Source of the DNA: Fimadaptatus sp948467645
Lineage (GTDB): Bacteria; Bacillota; Clostridia; Christensenellales; Aristaeellaceae
NCBI GenBank assembly: GCA_948467645.1
Contig: CAOKFD010000006.1
Coordinates: 7,362-71,361 of the forward strand
Direction of reading: 5' to 3'
Length of the DNA: 64,000 nt
Below are positions 8,476 to 16,900 of this stretch, in pieces. Made by a program: the position numbers and the translations under genes. A model generated the notes under the pieces. It was not told the origin of the DNA. It did no database searches and was given only the letters and a program-made list of their open reading frames with translations. The number at the start of each line of letters is the position of its first letter. Position 1 is the first letter of the stretch.

Positions 8476-8807
8476 ATTCAGGCTTTGAAAGCCGGATTTA
8501 TCGTTTCAAACAATTATAGCACATACGCACGCCAATTTCCAGATATGCTAAAGCGCCGCCAGCAATCGTGTTGAATCGACAACGGCGCTATTCGCTTCGA
8601 CAGGCACCTGACTGTGCGAAACGCCCGCGGCGTTTACCGGCATCTTGAGCCATTCTTTATAATACCATTGACATATGTGCCTTAACCTGATACAACATGC
8701 AACATACGATGCACATTATGCGTTGTATATCAAGTCAGGCAATGCACCTTACGGTAAGCATGATTTTTTCGAAAGACAATGAATATGAATTGCAAGGAGG
8801 AATTCCC
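8476..8807 (+). other. Divergent gene-free region with promoter for the DUF3795 gene
   Basis: No gene seen. It holds a short AGCGCCG/CGGCGCT hairpin at 8553-8589 and, further on, the promoter listed at 8668-8696. The transcript would have a leader of about 105 nt before the GTG start at 8808. Confidence 0.5.
8668..8696 (+). promoter_or_regulatory. Sigma-A promoter for the DUF3795 gene
   Basis: TTGACA (8668-8673), 17-nt spacer, TACAAC (8691-8696). Confidence 0.6.
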
Positions 8808-9173
8808 GTGAATGACCTTATTGGCTGCTGTGGACTGGACTGTGAAAAATGCCACGCGAGAATCGCGACTATAACGAACGACGGCGAACTGCGCAAAAAG
8901 ACCGCCGCGCTGTGGACAAAGCTCAACGGCGTGCAGATCACCCCGGATATGATTCGATGTTCCGGCTGTCGCGTCGAGGGCGAAAAGACGCCGTTCTGCG
9001 ACGCGCTCTGCCCGATACATAACTGCGTCCGCGAAAGAAAGCTTAATACCTGCGCCGACTGCGCGCAGATGGATGGCTGCAAGACGCTGAGGCGCATAAC
9101 AGATGGGAATCCTGCGGCGCTGGAGAATCTTAAAGGCATTCGTATTCGGGCATTGAATAACGACGCAATATGA
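8808..9173 (+). CDS. DUF3795 cysteine-rich protein
   Basis: 121 aa starting at GTG, chosen because AAGGAGG lies 7 nt upstream; an earlier in-frame ATG has no ribosome site. The start IGCCGLDCEKC is diagnostic of DUF3795, small proteins with many conserved cysteines common in anaerobes. Further pairs follow: CSGC, FCDALCPIHNC and CADCAQMDGC. The Cys spacing suggests zinc or iron-sulfur binding, but no biochemical role is established for the family. The stop codon overlaps the ATG of the following remnant (ATGA). Confidence 0.8.
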   Translation: MNDLIGCCGLDCEKCHARIATITNDGELRKKTAALWTKLNGVQITPDMIRCSGCRVEGEKTPFCDALCPIHNCVRERKLNTCADCAQMDGCKTLRRITDGNPAALENLKGIRIRALNNDAI

Positions 9174-9638
9174 AAAGGACGAAACAGCACACGACATACG
9201 AAACGCACTTCAAGCACAAGCTGAACATGCTGGAGCCGGGAATCGCAATGTGCCGGTTGATATGCGCGCTTGTGGCGCTGGGTATTGCGTTTCTGCTTAT
9301 GCTGATAAAGATAATTGCATTCGGGCTTGCGGGATTGACTGATATTGTCAATATCAGTTATGCGCGCCATTGGCTATCCTTGCCGCCTCGGTGCACATGC
9401 GCTCGTAATCTGCGATCAGCATCAGGCTTTTATTACCATCACGGAATACATACGTCAGCGACGCCTGAGCCATGCCGAGATGCTGCTGGCGACGACCGAC
9501 TTCTCCATCGCACAGGTGGCCGCGGCGGTGGGCTATCGCAGCGACGGGCGTTTTGCCGCGCTGTTCAAAGAAAACTGCGGGCTATACCCGGCGGAGTACC
9601 GGCAGATGGCGCGCAGTTCCGGGGAATGCCGAAAATGA
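9170..9638 (+). pseudogene. Fusion of a small membrane-protein start with an AraC-type HTH end
   Basis: From 9170 a frame coupled to the DUF3795 stop encodes a basic lead and a hydrophobic helix (ALVALGIAFLLMLIKIIAF), then loses meaning near 9360. From about 9429, in another frame, comes the C-terminal half of an AraC/XylS DNA-binding domain: ITEYIRQRRLSHAEMLLATT, FSIAQVAAAVGY, then FKENCGLYPAEYR. The first helix-turn-helix and the whole sensor domain are absent. This is a deletion junction joining two unrelated genes. Neither part is likely to work as a regulator. Confidence 0.6.
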
Positions 9639-9708
9639 ACGGACTGCATATAAACCGGGACATTGGGTTAGAGTGTGCGCTTTATTTAGTCAAACGCCCG
9701 CCAACCGT

Positions 9709-9737
9709 TTGACTTAACAGCAAACGAACTGTATAAT
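9709..9737 (+). promoter_or_regulatory. Sigma-A promoter of the EEP-family gene
   Basis: TTGACT (9709-9714), 17-nt spacer, TATAAT (9732-9737), about 155 bp before the ATG at 9894. Nothing else was recognised in the 9639-9893 gap. Confidence 0.75.
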
Positions 9738-9893
9738 ATCAGCGATAACTTATTTGTAAAAGCTGTTAATCGGATAAGGCCGGAAGCTATGCCTTAATAT
9801 GCGCACTGGGCTTGGGCAAATGCGGTCTGCGATTCCATGCGGACGAATGCTCCGCGCTCATACGATTTGTGCAACTAAAAGGAGGAATCACCC

Positions 9894-10748
9894 ATGATTA
9901 TCATGTCCAGCAATCAATGGAAATGCGATAAAAACTCGCCCGACTGGGCGGCGCGCGGCGAGGACTGCTCGGCCGAGGGGCGCGTCGGCGGGCTGGCGCG
10001 CGCGTACCAGCTCGTTACTCCGGACATACTGGGCATTCAGGAAGCGTCCGTACACATGACCGAGCTGCTGATGCAGCGCATGGCCGTGTACGAGCACGAC
10101 GGCTCGCAAGTGCATTACGAGCTGATTACCGGCGGCGACACGCCCATCATATACCGCGACGACAAGCTGACGCTGATTGAATCCGGCTTTTTCAGGTATT
10201 CCGAGAGCATATCCGGATTTGAAGGCTCTTTCAACAACGGCGGCACCAAGTCCTACACATTCGGCGTATTCGAGGACAAGGCGACCGGCAAGCGCATCGC
10301 GATGATGAGCACGCACCTGTGGTGGAAATCCACCCACCCCGAAAGCAAGGACTATCAGCCGCACTCGGCCGAGGCGCGCGCATATCAGATAAAGCAGGCG
10401 CTCACGCGGCTGGAGGAAGTAATGGCGAAGTACTCTTGCCCCGGCGTACTGGTGGGCGATCTGAACGCGGCAATAGGCAGCAAGTGCCTGGACACCGCGC
10501 ACGACATGGGCTGGAACGACGCGTTCTATTCGGCGACGGGCAATCGCGCCGACACGCGCGGGCATCATCCGTGCTACGCGTGGGGATATGAGCACGCGGA
10601 CGCGGGCGTGTTTACTCAGGCGATAGACCATATTCTGGTCAAGGGCGGCAGCGCGCTCAAGGTGGTTGACTACCTGCGCGTAGACGACGAATGGTTCGAT
10701 TGCATATCGGATCACTACCCGGTATATGCCACGGTTGAGCTTATCTGA
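9894..10748 (+). CDS. Endonuclease/exonuclease/phosphatase (EEP) family hydrolase
   Basis: 284 aa, ATG 8 nt after AAAGGAGG. The whole EEP core is visible: N-terminal MSSNQWKCD strand, DILGIQEA (metal-binding Glu), STHLWWKSTH (catalytic His), VLVGDLNAAIG, AIDHILVKG and the final SDHYPVYATVEL (catalytic Asp-His). There is no signal peptide. The family covers DNases, sphingomyelinases and sugar or phosphoinositide phosphatases; residues alone do not fix the substrate. It has its own promoter and terminator, so it is monocistronic. The flanking genes are remnants and give no clue. Confidence 0.85.
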   Translation: MIIMSSNQWKCDKNSPDWAARGEDCSAEGRVGGLARAYQLVTPDILGIQEASVHMTELLMQRMAVYEHDGSQVHYELITGGDTPIIYRDDKLTLIESGFFRYSESISGFEGSFNNGGTKSYTFGVFEDKATGKRIAMMSTHLWWKSTHPESKDYQPHSAEARAYQIKQALTRLEEVMAKYSCPGVLVGDLNAAIGSKCLDTAHDMGWNDAFYSATGNRADTRGHHPCYAWGYEHADAGVFTQAIDHILVKGGSALKVVDYLRVDDEWFDCISDHYPVYATVELI

Positions 10749-10767
10749 CTTAGGGAACATCTGAATA

Positions 10768-10831
10768 ATAAGCCCTATATTCTGGTCTAACACGCCATTC
10801 AAGCGTTTTTTCAGAATACAGGGCTTATCTT
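10768..10831 (+). terminator. Intrinsic terminator after the EEP gene
   Basis: ATAAGCCCT/AGGGCTTAT outer stem with inner ATTCTG/CAGAAT pairing. The remaining gap to 11072 holds no recognised feature. Confidence 0.6.
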
Positions 10832-11072
10832 TACTCAAATATGTTTTTTCGCTGATTAACTGCTTTCTTTTCCGTAAAAGGGCAGATTTCCCCCCTGATT
10901 TATGTTGTGGAAAGTTTAGACGGTTCTTCACTTGTGTTATCACAAAACGCCTGCGTCCGCTCCCCCCGCTTTTGAGCTTTCTTCAGGCAGATTCGCTTCA
11001 GAACTGCACTGCGATTTTTGCCTTACGAAAAGCTTCGCTTACTGCCTATCACACAATCGCCTTATCGCCAAT

Positions 11073-11687
11073 TCACATGTTGAGCAGATCGGCCCAACCC
11101 ATGCGGAAGAACCGGCGCAGTCTTTGCGCGTATACGACAGCGTCTTCACGGCTCATGTCGTGGCGAATCGTCTCGAACAAGCCGGAATAGTACGCGCTGG
11201 CCAGCATGTGCAGCATAAGCTCGTTCGCCCGCCCGCTGGCCAGTTCGCTGCGCCCGGTGCACTGCATGAAGCGCACGGTGTACTTAACATCTATATCGAC
11301 CAGACAGTCGATCATACGCTCATAGCAATCGTTGTCGGAACATCGAACCAGCAGCCGGAACACGTCCAGATGATCGTACAGGTAGTTCACCATGTCGTTA
11401 AGTCTGTCGCTGGCATAATCGAGCGCGTCGGACTTGGCCTCGGTCGGGCGGTCGTCGAACTCAGCCTGCGCGTTTTCGAACCACTTTTCTATACCATTTA
11501 CCACATCATCCACCAGCGCGTGGAACAGTCCGGCCTTGTCGCCGTAGCGCGTGTATATCGAGCCGGTACTTGTGCCCGCCTTTGCGGCAATCACGCGCAA
11601 TGAGGCCTCCTGAAACCCCATCTCCAGAAATTCATCCCGTGCACAGCGCAGCAATTCATCCGATACGCCCTCTATTCGCCGGGCCAT
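11073..11687 (-). CDS. TetR-family transcriptional regulator
   Basis: 204 aa from the ATG at 11687, with GAGGGGAG upstream. The N-terminal HTH is clear: ELLRCARDEFLEMGFQEASL, then VIAAKAGTSTGSIYTRYGDKAGLFHALV. The C-terminal ligand domain (residues 60-204) is helical and not assignable to a ligand. The promoter is overlapped by an inverted repeat, so autorepression is likely. The likely former target is the broken ABC-exporter gene upstream on the same strand, whose remnant lies at 11966-12475. The regulator may therefore have outlived its operon, or may control genes elsewhere. Confidence 0.85.
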   Translation of the reverse strand: MARRIEGVSDELLRCARDEFLEMGFQEASLRVIAAKAGTSTGSIYTRYGDKAGLFHALVDDVVNGIEKWFENAQAEFDDRPTEAKSDALDYASDRLNDMVNYLYDHLDVFRLLVRCSDNDCYERMIDCLVDIDVKYTVRFMQCTGRSELASGRANELMLHMLASAYYSGLFETIRHDMSREDAVVYAQRLRRFFRMGWADLLNM

Positions 11688-11716
11688 GTAATCGCTCCCC
11701 TCTTTTATTGCAATGT

Positions 11717-11756
11717 ATAACGTTGTTATGATACAATGTTTCACCCTGTCTGTCAA
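11717..11756 (-). promoter_or_regulatory. tetR promoter with overlapping operator
   Basis: On the minus strand TTGACA (11756-11751), 17-nt spacer, TATCAT (11733-11728). The inverted repeat ATAAC-GTT-GTTAT at 11717-11729 overlaps the end of the -10 box, a position suited to autorepression. Confidence 0.65.
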
Positions 11757-11865
11757 TCATCAATTCTGCGCTGCGGCCTCCATAATACGCATTAAGGCTT
11801 GCAAGTTATGCGTATCCCGCATTTCTCGTCATAAATTATAAGCATTAGAGCATTGTAATCGCCCT

Positions 11866-11912
11866 AAAAAACAAGCACACTCAGCAGCCCCACAAAGCCG
11901 CTGAATGTGCTT
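11866..11912 (-). terminator. Terminator behind the ABC-exporter remnant
   Basis: On the minus strand AAGCACATTCAGC pairs with GCTGAGTGTGCTT, followed by GTTTTTT. A 13-bp stem with one G-T pair. Confidence 0.75.
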
Positions 11913-11965
11913 ATTCTATTATCAGGCCATGTGCGTCGGCGTCAGGCCGCGCCGCTCATACTGCC

Positions 11966-12475
11966 TTAACCCGTAATATGCCAGCCCTCAGCCTTTTCGC
12001 GAATCTCGATGAAGCGGCGGTACACGCCATCCTGACGCATCAGTTCCGCGTGAGTGCCGCGCTCGGCTATGCGACCGTCGTCAACGACCAGTATCTGGTC
12101 GGCGTTCTGTATCGTCGCGAGGCGGTGCGCAATCGTGATTACCATCGATATGGACAGCATCACGGCCAGAGCAGCCTGAAGCGCGCTGATTATGCCCCAA
12201 TTGGCCAGCGCCACGCGCAGAGTGCCGATCAGCGTAGACGGGAACAGCGCAAAGCTCAATTTCATGGTAAGGTAGATGGACGAAAGCCACTTTACGACAA
12301 ATACGCGGAAGTCGTTAATCGCCTTGACGTACTTTTCATACGACACGCCCGCGCGGCCGAACGCCTTGATTACCTCGATGCCCTCGACATACTCGACGAT
12401 GGTGCTGTTCATATGGGCGTTGGACTCGTCGTATTTTTTGAAGTTCTTGCCGCTGATCTTTATCGATTGCGTTGG
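11966..12475 (-). pseudogene. ABC-exporter remnant: membrane part joined to the last 50 residues of the ATPase
   Basis: The open frame encodes an ABC exporter transmembrane segment (SIKISGKNFKKYDESNAHMN, TIVEYVEGIEVIKAFGRAG, two helices). At about 12150 it passes directly to the tail of the nucleotide-binding domain (ITIAHRLATIQNADQILVVD, GRIAERGTHAELM). Walker A, Q-loop, signature and Walker B are all missing, as is the first third of the membrane domain. The frame stays open over the junction, so it is an in-frame internal deletion as well as a 5' truncation. It cannot hydrolyse ATP. Confidence 0.75.
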
Positions 12476-12544
12476 CTCGTTTGCTTTTCATGCGGAACAA
12501 ATGCGCGTACTTTGTAAAATCCCTGCGCCCCCCTAGCCCCCATC

Positions 12545-12573
12545 TTGAACTTAAAACCACATTGTGCTATACT
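12545..12573 (+). promoter_or_regulatory. Promoter of the marR-ABC exporter operon
   Basis: TTGAAC (12545-12550), 17-nt spacer, TATACT (12568-12573). Confidence 0.75.
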
Positions 12574-12588
12574 CTTCGCGAAATCAAG

Positions 12589-12620
12589 TTGTACGTGCAA
12601 TTATATAGTTGTATGTACAA
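12589..12620 (+). promoter_or_regulatory. Tandem MarR-type operator
   Basis: Two 12-bp imperfect palindromes, TTGTACGTGCAA (12589-12600) and TTGTATGTACAA (12609-12620), begin exactly 20 bp apart just downstream of the predicted transcription start. Half-site TTGTA is typical of MarR targets. Binding would block promoter escape of the operon that encodes the regulator itself. Confidence 0.65.
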
Positions 12621-12647
12621 TCACTTAGAAAGGATTGACCAATCGCA

Positions 12648-13127
12648 ATGGAACATCCTGCACGAAAGATCACCAAGATCGCGCGCGAGGCCGAGCATCT
12701 GGTGCTGCTTGCGATGCGCGGCGACGGTCTGGGCACGGCCGAGATCGACTGCATACACGCCGTGCGCCACCATCCGGGCATTACGCAGACCGAACTGGCC
12801 GCCGCACTCAACACCGACAAGCCCGCCATCGCACGGCGCACGGCCAGTCTGGAGCGCAAGGGGTATCTAAGGCGCGAACCTAACCCTGAGGACGGCCGCA
12901 GTCAACTGCTTTTCGCGACCGAACAGGCCGAGGGACTGCGCAACGCCAAGGCCGACGCGGAAAGCGCGTTTTACGACTACATAATGGCAGAGCTGGATGA
13001 CGAAACGCGCGCGGCGTTTCTTGACACGCTGGACAAGGTATACATGCGTTCCAAGGAGGAAAGCCGCGCGGGCTTCCCGCACTTAAAAGCCATACTGGAG
13101 GAAAAAGCAAATGAATCCGAAGAATAA
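12648..13127 (+). CDS. MarR-family regulator of the ABC exporter
   Basis: 159 aa. Winged-helix MarR core: GLGTAEIDCIHAVRHHPGIT, then QTELAAALNTDKPAIARRTA (recognition helix) and the wing YLRREPNPEDGRSQLLF. The ATG is supported by frame, but its ribosome site (AAAGGA) lies about 14 nt upstream, longer than ideal, so initiation may be weak. The last 17 nt overlap the first exporter gene, so all three genes form one operon. The tandem operator upstream suggests the protein represses its own operon and that the exporter substrate, or a related compound, is the inducer. Confidence 0.85.
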   Translation: MEHPARKITKIAREAEHLVLLAMRGDGLGTAEIDCIHAVRHHPGITQTELAAALNTDKPAIARRTASLERKGYLRREPNPEDGRSQLLFATEQAEGLRNAKADAESAFYDYIMAELDDETRAAFLDTLDKVYMRSKEESRAGFPHLKAILEEKANESEE

Positions 13128-14859
13128 CCGCTCCTTCCGCCCGGACAGCGTGAGCGCGTATTTCAAGGCGGAATGGCTGCCGCTGCTGTTCGTCACGATT
13201 TCTGGCCTTGTATACAACTTCGGTCTGCTGGCGGGGCCGTGGTTCGAGGGCAAGCTGGCCCAGTGCCTTGCCGACATGCTGGGCGGCAGTGGGACCGCCG
13301 CCGCGATGACCTCGCTGGTCATATGGTACATAATCGTCACGCTGATCGTGCAGGGTTCGCGCTTTATAAAGCGCTATTATGTAAGGCGCTTTGCCAACAA
13401 CATCAATCGCCGTATGAAGGGCGTGCTGTACGCTAACCTCGTCAGGCAGAGCCGCAGCGCGCTGGAAAGCGAAGGCGCGGGCGAGCTGATGACCAAGGCC
13501 ATATCCGACGTGGACGACTGCGCCGAGGGTATGCGCAAGTTCACGACCGAGCTTTTCGATACGGGCGTGGCGCTGACTGCCTACATTATAATGCTGTTCT
13601 CTTACGACTGGCGGCTGGCGCTGCTATGCCTGATATTCCCGCCCGCGTCGTACATCTGCGCCGAGCTTATGAAAAAACCGGTGCAGCGCGCCAGCTCGGC
13701 GTACAAGAAGGCCGCATCCGCGCTCAGCGGCGCGACGCTCGACCGCGCGCGCAACGCCGTCACCTACCGCGTGTACGGCTGCGAGGACGCGCGCAGCAAT
13801 CAGTATGAGGCCGCGCTGGACAACTATGAGCGCACCGCCGTCCGCTCCAACGTATGGCAGTCGGCGCTGCCGCCGCTGTATTTGGTCGTGTCCAACCTGA
13901 GCGTAATATTCATACTCTGGTTCGGCGCGAAGAACGTACTGGGCACAGGCTGGCGCGCGTGGGACATTGCGGCGTTTACCACCTTTCTGTCCTGCTTCAT
14001 AAAGATGTCCACCAAGTCGTCCAAGGCTGCAAAGCTGTTCAACGCGGTGCAGAAGGCCGAGGTATCGTGGAAGCGCATAAAGCCGCTGATGAAAACGTCC
14101 GACACGCTCGCACCGCTGGAGATAGCCGCGCGCAAGACTGTCGAAATCAGCGATCTGTCGTTTGCCTACGACGGCGGCGAAAAGATATTCAGCTGGCTTA
14201 CGCTTAACGCGCAGCCCGGCGACATAATCGGCGTGACCGGCCCGGTCGCGTGCGGCAAGTCCACACTGGGTCGCGCGTTCCTGTGCGAGCGGCCTTACGA
14301 AGGCTCTATACGCGTAGGCGGGCGGGAGCTGTCCACGCTGGAGCCGCGCAAAATATCGTCCGAGGTCGGCTATTTAGGCCATGATCCCGAGCTGTGGAAC
14401 GATACGGTCGAGGCAAATGTACTCTGCGGCGACGACGGCGACGCGATGCAATATCTGAAGCTCACCGCACTGGACGGCGAAGTCCGCGCGATGGAGCAGG
14501 GCAAGGACACGGTAGTCGGCAGCAGCGGCGTGCGGCTGTCGGGCGGTCAGGCACAGCGGCTGGCGCTGGCGCGCACGCTGGCTCATCCGCGGCCGGTTAT
14601 GGTGCTGGACGACCCGTTCTCGGCGCTGGACCGCTCCACCGAGGACACCGTGTTTGAGAACCTTAAAAAGTATGCTCAGGACAAGGTTGTGATACTGATC
14701 TCCCACAGGCTGTATCACTTCCCCGAAATGAAGCAGATCGTGTTTATGGAAAACGGCGGCGTTACGGTGGGCACGCATGACAGGCTATGCGCGGCCATAC
14801 CCGATTACCGCTCGCTGTACGAAAGTCAGACTGGAGGTACGGAGCATGAAGCGCAATAA
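13111..14859 (+). CDS. ABC exporter half-transporter, degenerate-site subunit
   Basis: 582 aa, six-helix exporter membrane domain (about 20-300) fused to an ATPase domain. Walker A GPVACGKST, signature LSGGQAQRLALARTLA (canonical), Walker B PVMVLDDPFSALD, H-loop ILISHRL. The residue after the Walker B Asp is Asp instead of the catalytic Glu. This is the mark of the non-hydrolysing site in heterodimeric exporters such as BmrCD and TM287/288. GGAGG sits 9 nt before the ATG. The gene overlaps marR by 17 nt and the next exporter gene by 14 nt. The substrate is unknown; drug or peptide export is the common role. Confidence 0.85.
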   Translation: MNPKNNRSFRPDSVSAYFKAEWLPLLFVTISGLVYNFGLLAGPWFEGKLAQCLADMLGGSGTAAAMTSLVIWYIIVTLIVQGSRFIKRYYVRRFANNINRRMKGVLYANLVRQSRSALESEGAGELMTKAISDVDDCAEGMRKFTTELFDTGVALTAYIIMLFSYDWRLALLCLIFPPASYICAELMKKPVQRASSAYKKAASALSGATLDRARNAVTYRVYGCEDARSNQYEAALDNYERTAVRSNVWQSALPPLYLVVSNLSVIFILWFGAKNVLGTGWRAWDIAAFTTFLSCFIKMSTKSSKAAKLFNAVQKAEVSWKRIKPLMKTSDTLAPLEIAARKTVEISDLSFAYDGGEKIFSWLTLNAQPGDIIGVTGPVACGKSTLGRAFLCERPYEGSIRVGGRELSTLEPRKISSEVGYLGHDPELWNDTVEANVLCGDDGDAMQYLKLTALDGEVRAMEQGKDTVVGSSGVRLSGGQAQRLALARTLAHPRPVMVLDDPFSALDRSTEDTVFENLKKYAQDKVVILISHRLYHFPEMKQIVFMENGGVTVGTHDRLCAAIPDYRSLYESQTGGTEHEAQ

Positions 14860-16504
14860 AAAGTCCGGAGTATTTGCCGCCGTGCGCGCCGCCGCCGCGT
14901 CGCATAAGCTGCTTGCGCTGGGTACGGTGCTGTGCGCGGCTGCGTCGGTACTGGCGTCGCTGCTGCCGCCGCTGCTGCTGGCGCGCATAATCGACGGATT
15001 GACGGGCGGTATGCCGCTGGCGTTCACCGCGGCGCTGATGTATTTTGGCAGTCTGGCGCTGGAAGGCGTGCTGTCGTCGGGGCAGGAAACCCTGCTTGAG
15101 ATATTCGGCCAGAAGATGACGCACGCGCTGCGTTCTGAGATGTCATTAAAGCTCACCCGGCTGCCTGCCTCCACATTATCCGCACAGAATCCCGGCGAAG
15201 TCGCCGCGCGCTTCTCGGGCGATGTCGATACGGTCGAGGCGCTGTTCACGTCCGGCATCATATCGATGATTGCGGACGCGTGCCGCATAATATCGATATT
15301 CGTCGTCATAGCCATTGAAAACGCCGGCCTTGCGCTGTTGCTTGTGCTGGTGCTGCCGCTGCTGGCCATATTCACGCGCCATGTGCAGAAGCGTATGCTG
15401 AAGGCGCAGTTGGAGAATCGTCAGGCCGTGGCCGCAATTTCCGGTCAGGTGCCTGAGGCCATACACAACATACGCACGATACGCGCGCTGGGTCTGGAAT
15501 CGTACATGGAAAAGCGATACGACAAGCGCATCGGCGAAAGCTATGCCGCCGTTGAAAAGACCAACTTTTACGACGCGATATACTCCCCCGTCGTGAACAT
15601 GATTAACGTGGCGGTCGTGGGCATAGTGATGCTGATGTCCGCGTCTGGCAACGCGCAGGTGCTGACGCTGTTTAGCATGTCGGTAGGTACTTCCGTCGCG
15701 ATAATCAACTACATATCCCGTATATTCACGCCCATTGAAACGCTGGGCATGGAGATACAGACCATACAGTCCGCAATGGCGGGCGTGAAGCGCATAGACG
15801 CGTTCCTCGCCCAGCCCGAGCGCGAGATACCCGCCGAGGGCGTTTCCAAGAACGGGCCGCGCGGCGACGTGGCGCTCACGCACGTAACGTTCGGCTACGA
15901 CGACCGCAAGGTGCTGTCCGACCTGTCCTTCACCGTCAAGCCGGGCGAGCAGGTGACGCTGGTCGGCCGCACCGGCGCAGGCAAGAGCACAGTGTTCAAG
16001 CTGCTGCTGGGGCTATACAAGCCTGAGAAGGGCACAGTCACCATCGGCGGCGTGGACGTATCGCAGATTTCTGACGGCGCGCGCCGAAGCTGCATCGGCT
16101 GCGTCGAGCAGCACTTTGCGCGCGTGCCCGGTACTGTGCTTGATCAGATTACGCTGGGCGACCCGAGTATCAGCCGCAATATGGCGCAGAATGCCGCACA
16201 GCTCGCGGGGCTTGACCCGGTAATACGCACATTCCCGGATGGGTACGATACACCCTGCTCGGACGGCATGTTCTCTCAGGGCGAATGGCAATTGCTTTCG
16301 ATAGCGCGCGCCGCCGCCGCCGATCCTGCGGTGCTGCTGCTGGACGAAATCACAGCCAATCTGGACGCGGACACCGAGGCGCGCGTGCTGGATGCACTGC
16401 GTCGCGCGTCTGTGGGCAGGACCGTGCTGTCCATATCGCACCGAGTGTACGAGAGCTTGGGCGGGCGGACTATCGAGATAAAGCCTTGGGATGATAAGGG
16501 CTGA
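14846..16504 (+). CDS. ABC exporter half-transporter, catalytic-site subunit
   Basis: 552 aa from the ATG at 14846 (GGAGG upstream); overlaps the partner gene by 14 nt. Six-helix membrane domain (about 20-290) and an ATPase domain with Walker A GRTGAGKST, Walker B AVLLLDEITANLD (catalytic Glu present) and H-loop SISHR. Its signature loop is FSQGEWQLLSIARA, not LSGGQ. Combined with the partner, one composite ATP site has DE plus a canonical LSGGQ, and the other has DD plus the degenerate SQGE. This is exactly the asymmetric pairing expected for a heterodimer. Confidence 0.85.
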   Translation: MKRNKKSGVFAAVRAAAASHKLLALGTVLCAAASVLASLLPPLLLARIIDGLTGGMPLAFTAALMYFGSLALEGVLSSGQETLLEIFGQKMTHALRSEMSLKLTRLPASTLSAQNPGEVAARFSGDVDTVEALFTSGIISMIADACRIISIFVVIAIENAGLALLLVLVLPLLAIFTRHVQKRMLKAQLENRQAVAAISGQVPEAIHNIRTIRALGLESYMEKRYDKRIGESYAAVEKTNFYDAIYSPVVNMINVAVVGIVMLMSASGNAQVLTLFSMSVGTSVAIINYISRIFTPIETLGMEIQTIQSAMAGVKRIDAFLAQPEREIPAEGVSKNGPRGDVALTHVTFGYDDRKVLSDLSFTVKPGEQVTLVGRTGAGKSTVFKLLLGLYKPEKGTVTIGGVDVSQISDGARRSCIGCVEQHFARVPGTVLDQITLGDPSISRNMAQNAAQLAGLDPVIRTFPDGYDTPCSDGMFSQGEWQLLSIARAAAADPAVLLLDEITANLDADTEARVLDALRRASVGRTVLSISHRVYESLGGRTIEIKPWDDKG

Positions 16505-16831
16505 GTCCTGCGCCGCAATGCTTGCGCATTGTAATTGACTTAGCAACCGCCGTTTGTTGTTGATAAGACAGCAGACGGCATCTGTTTTTGATAAGCATTT
16601 TCCGATTAAAGCAGGTGATTCTCCCTATTACATTATATAGGCAGACGCATTTTGCCAGACTTTATGCCTATGACTTAAAATCAATTCTAAAACATGCTCT
16701 CCGTAAGATTGCATTGCGGTGCAGTCGCGCCCACCGCAATAATTCTTAACGCAGCACATTAATATAAGCTGCAATAGCGCCGCGTTAAGACATGCTTTTT
16801 AGATTACGCGAGGATAATGTCTATTTTGTGG
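16505..16831 (+). other. Gene-free region after the exporter operon
   Basis: Contains a small hairpin CAATGC/GCATTG at 16516-16531 and a weak CAGA/TCTG stem with a T run near 16572-16589 that may end the exporter transcript. No gene seen. Confidence 0.4.
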
Positions 16832-16860
16832 TTGACTTTTTCGCGCTAAAACGTTACAAT
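16832..16860 (+). promoter_or_regulatory. Promoter of the SNF-type transporter
   Basis: TTGACT (16832-16837), 17-nt spacer, TACAAT (16855-16860), 41 bp before the ATG. Confidence 0.8.
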
Positions 16861-16900
16861 ACACGCGAGTATTTTTTACATTATGGAGAGGAAACGATAA

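Noticed and set aside
9888..10943. A 351-codon open frame on the minus strand
   Set aside because: Antisense shadow of the EEP hydrolase, rich in Arg, Val and Ala with no motif and no ribosome site.
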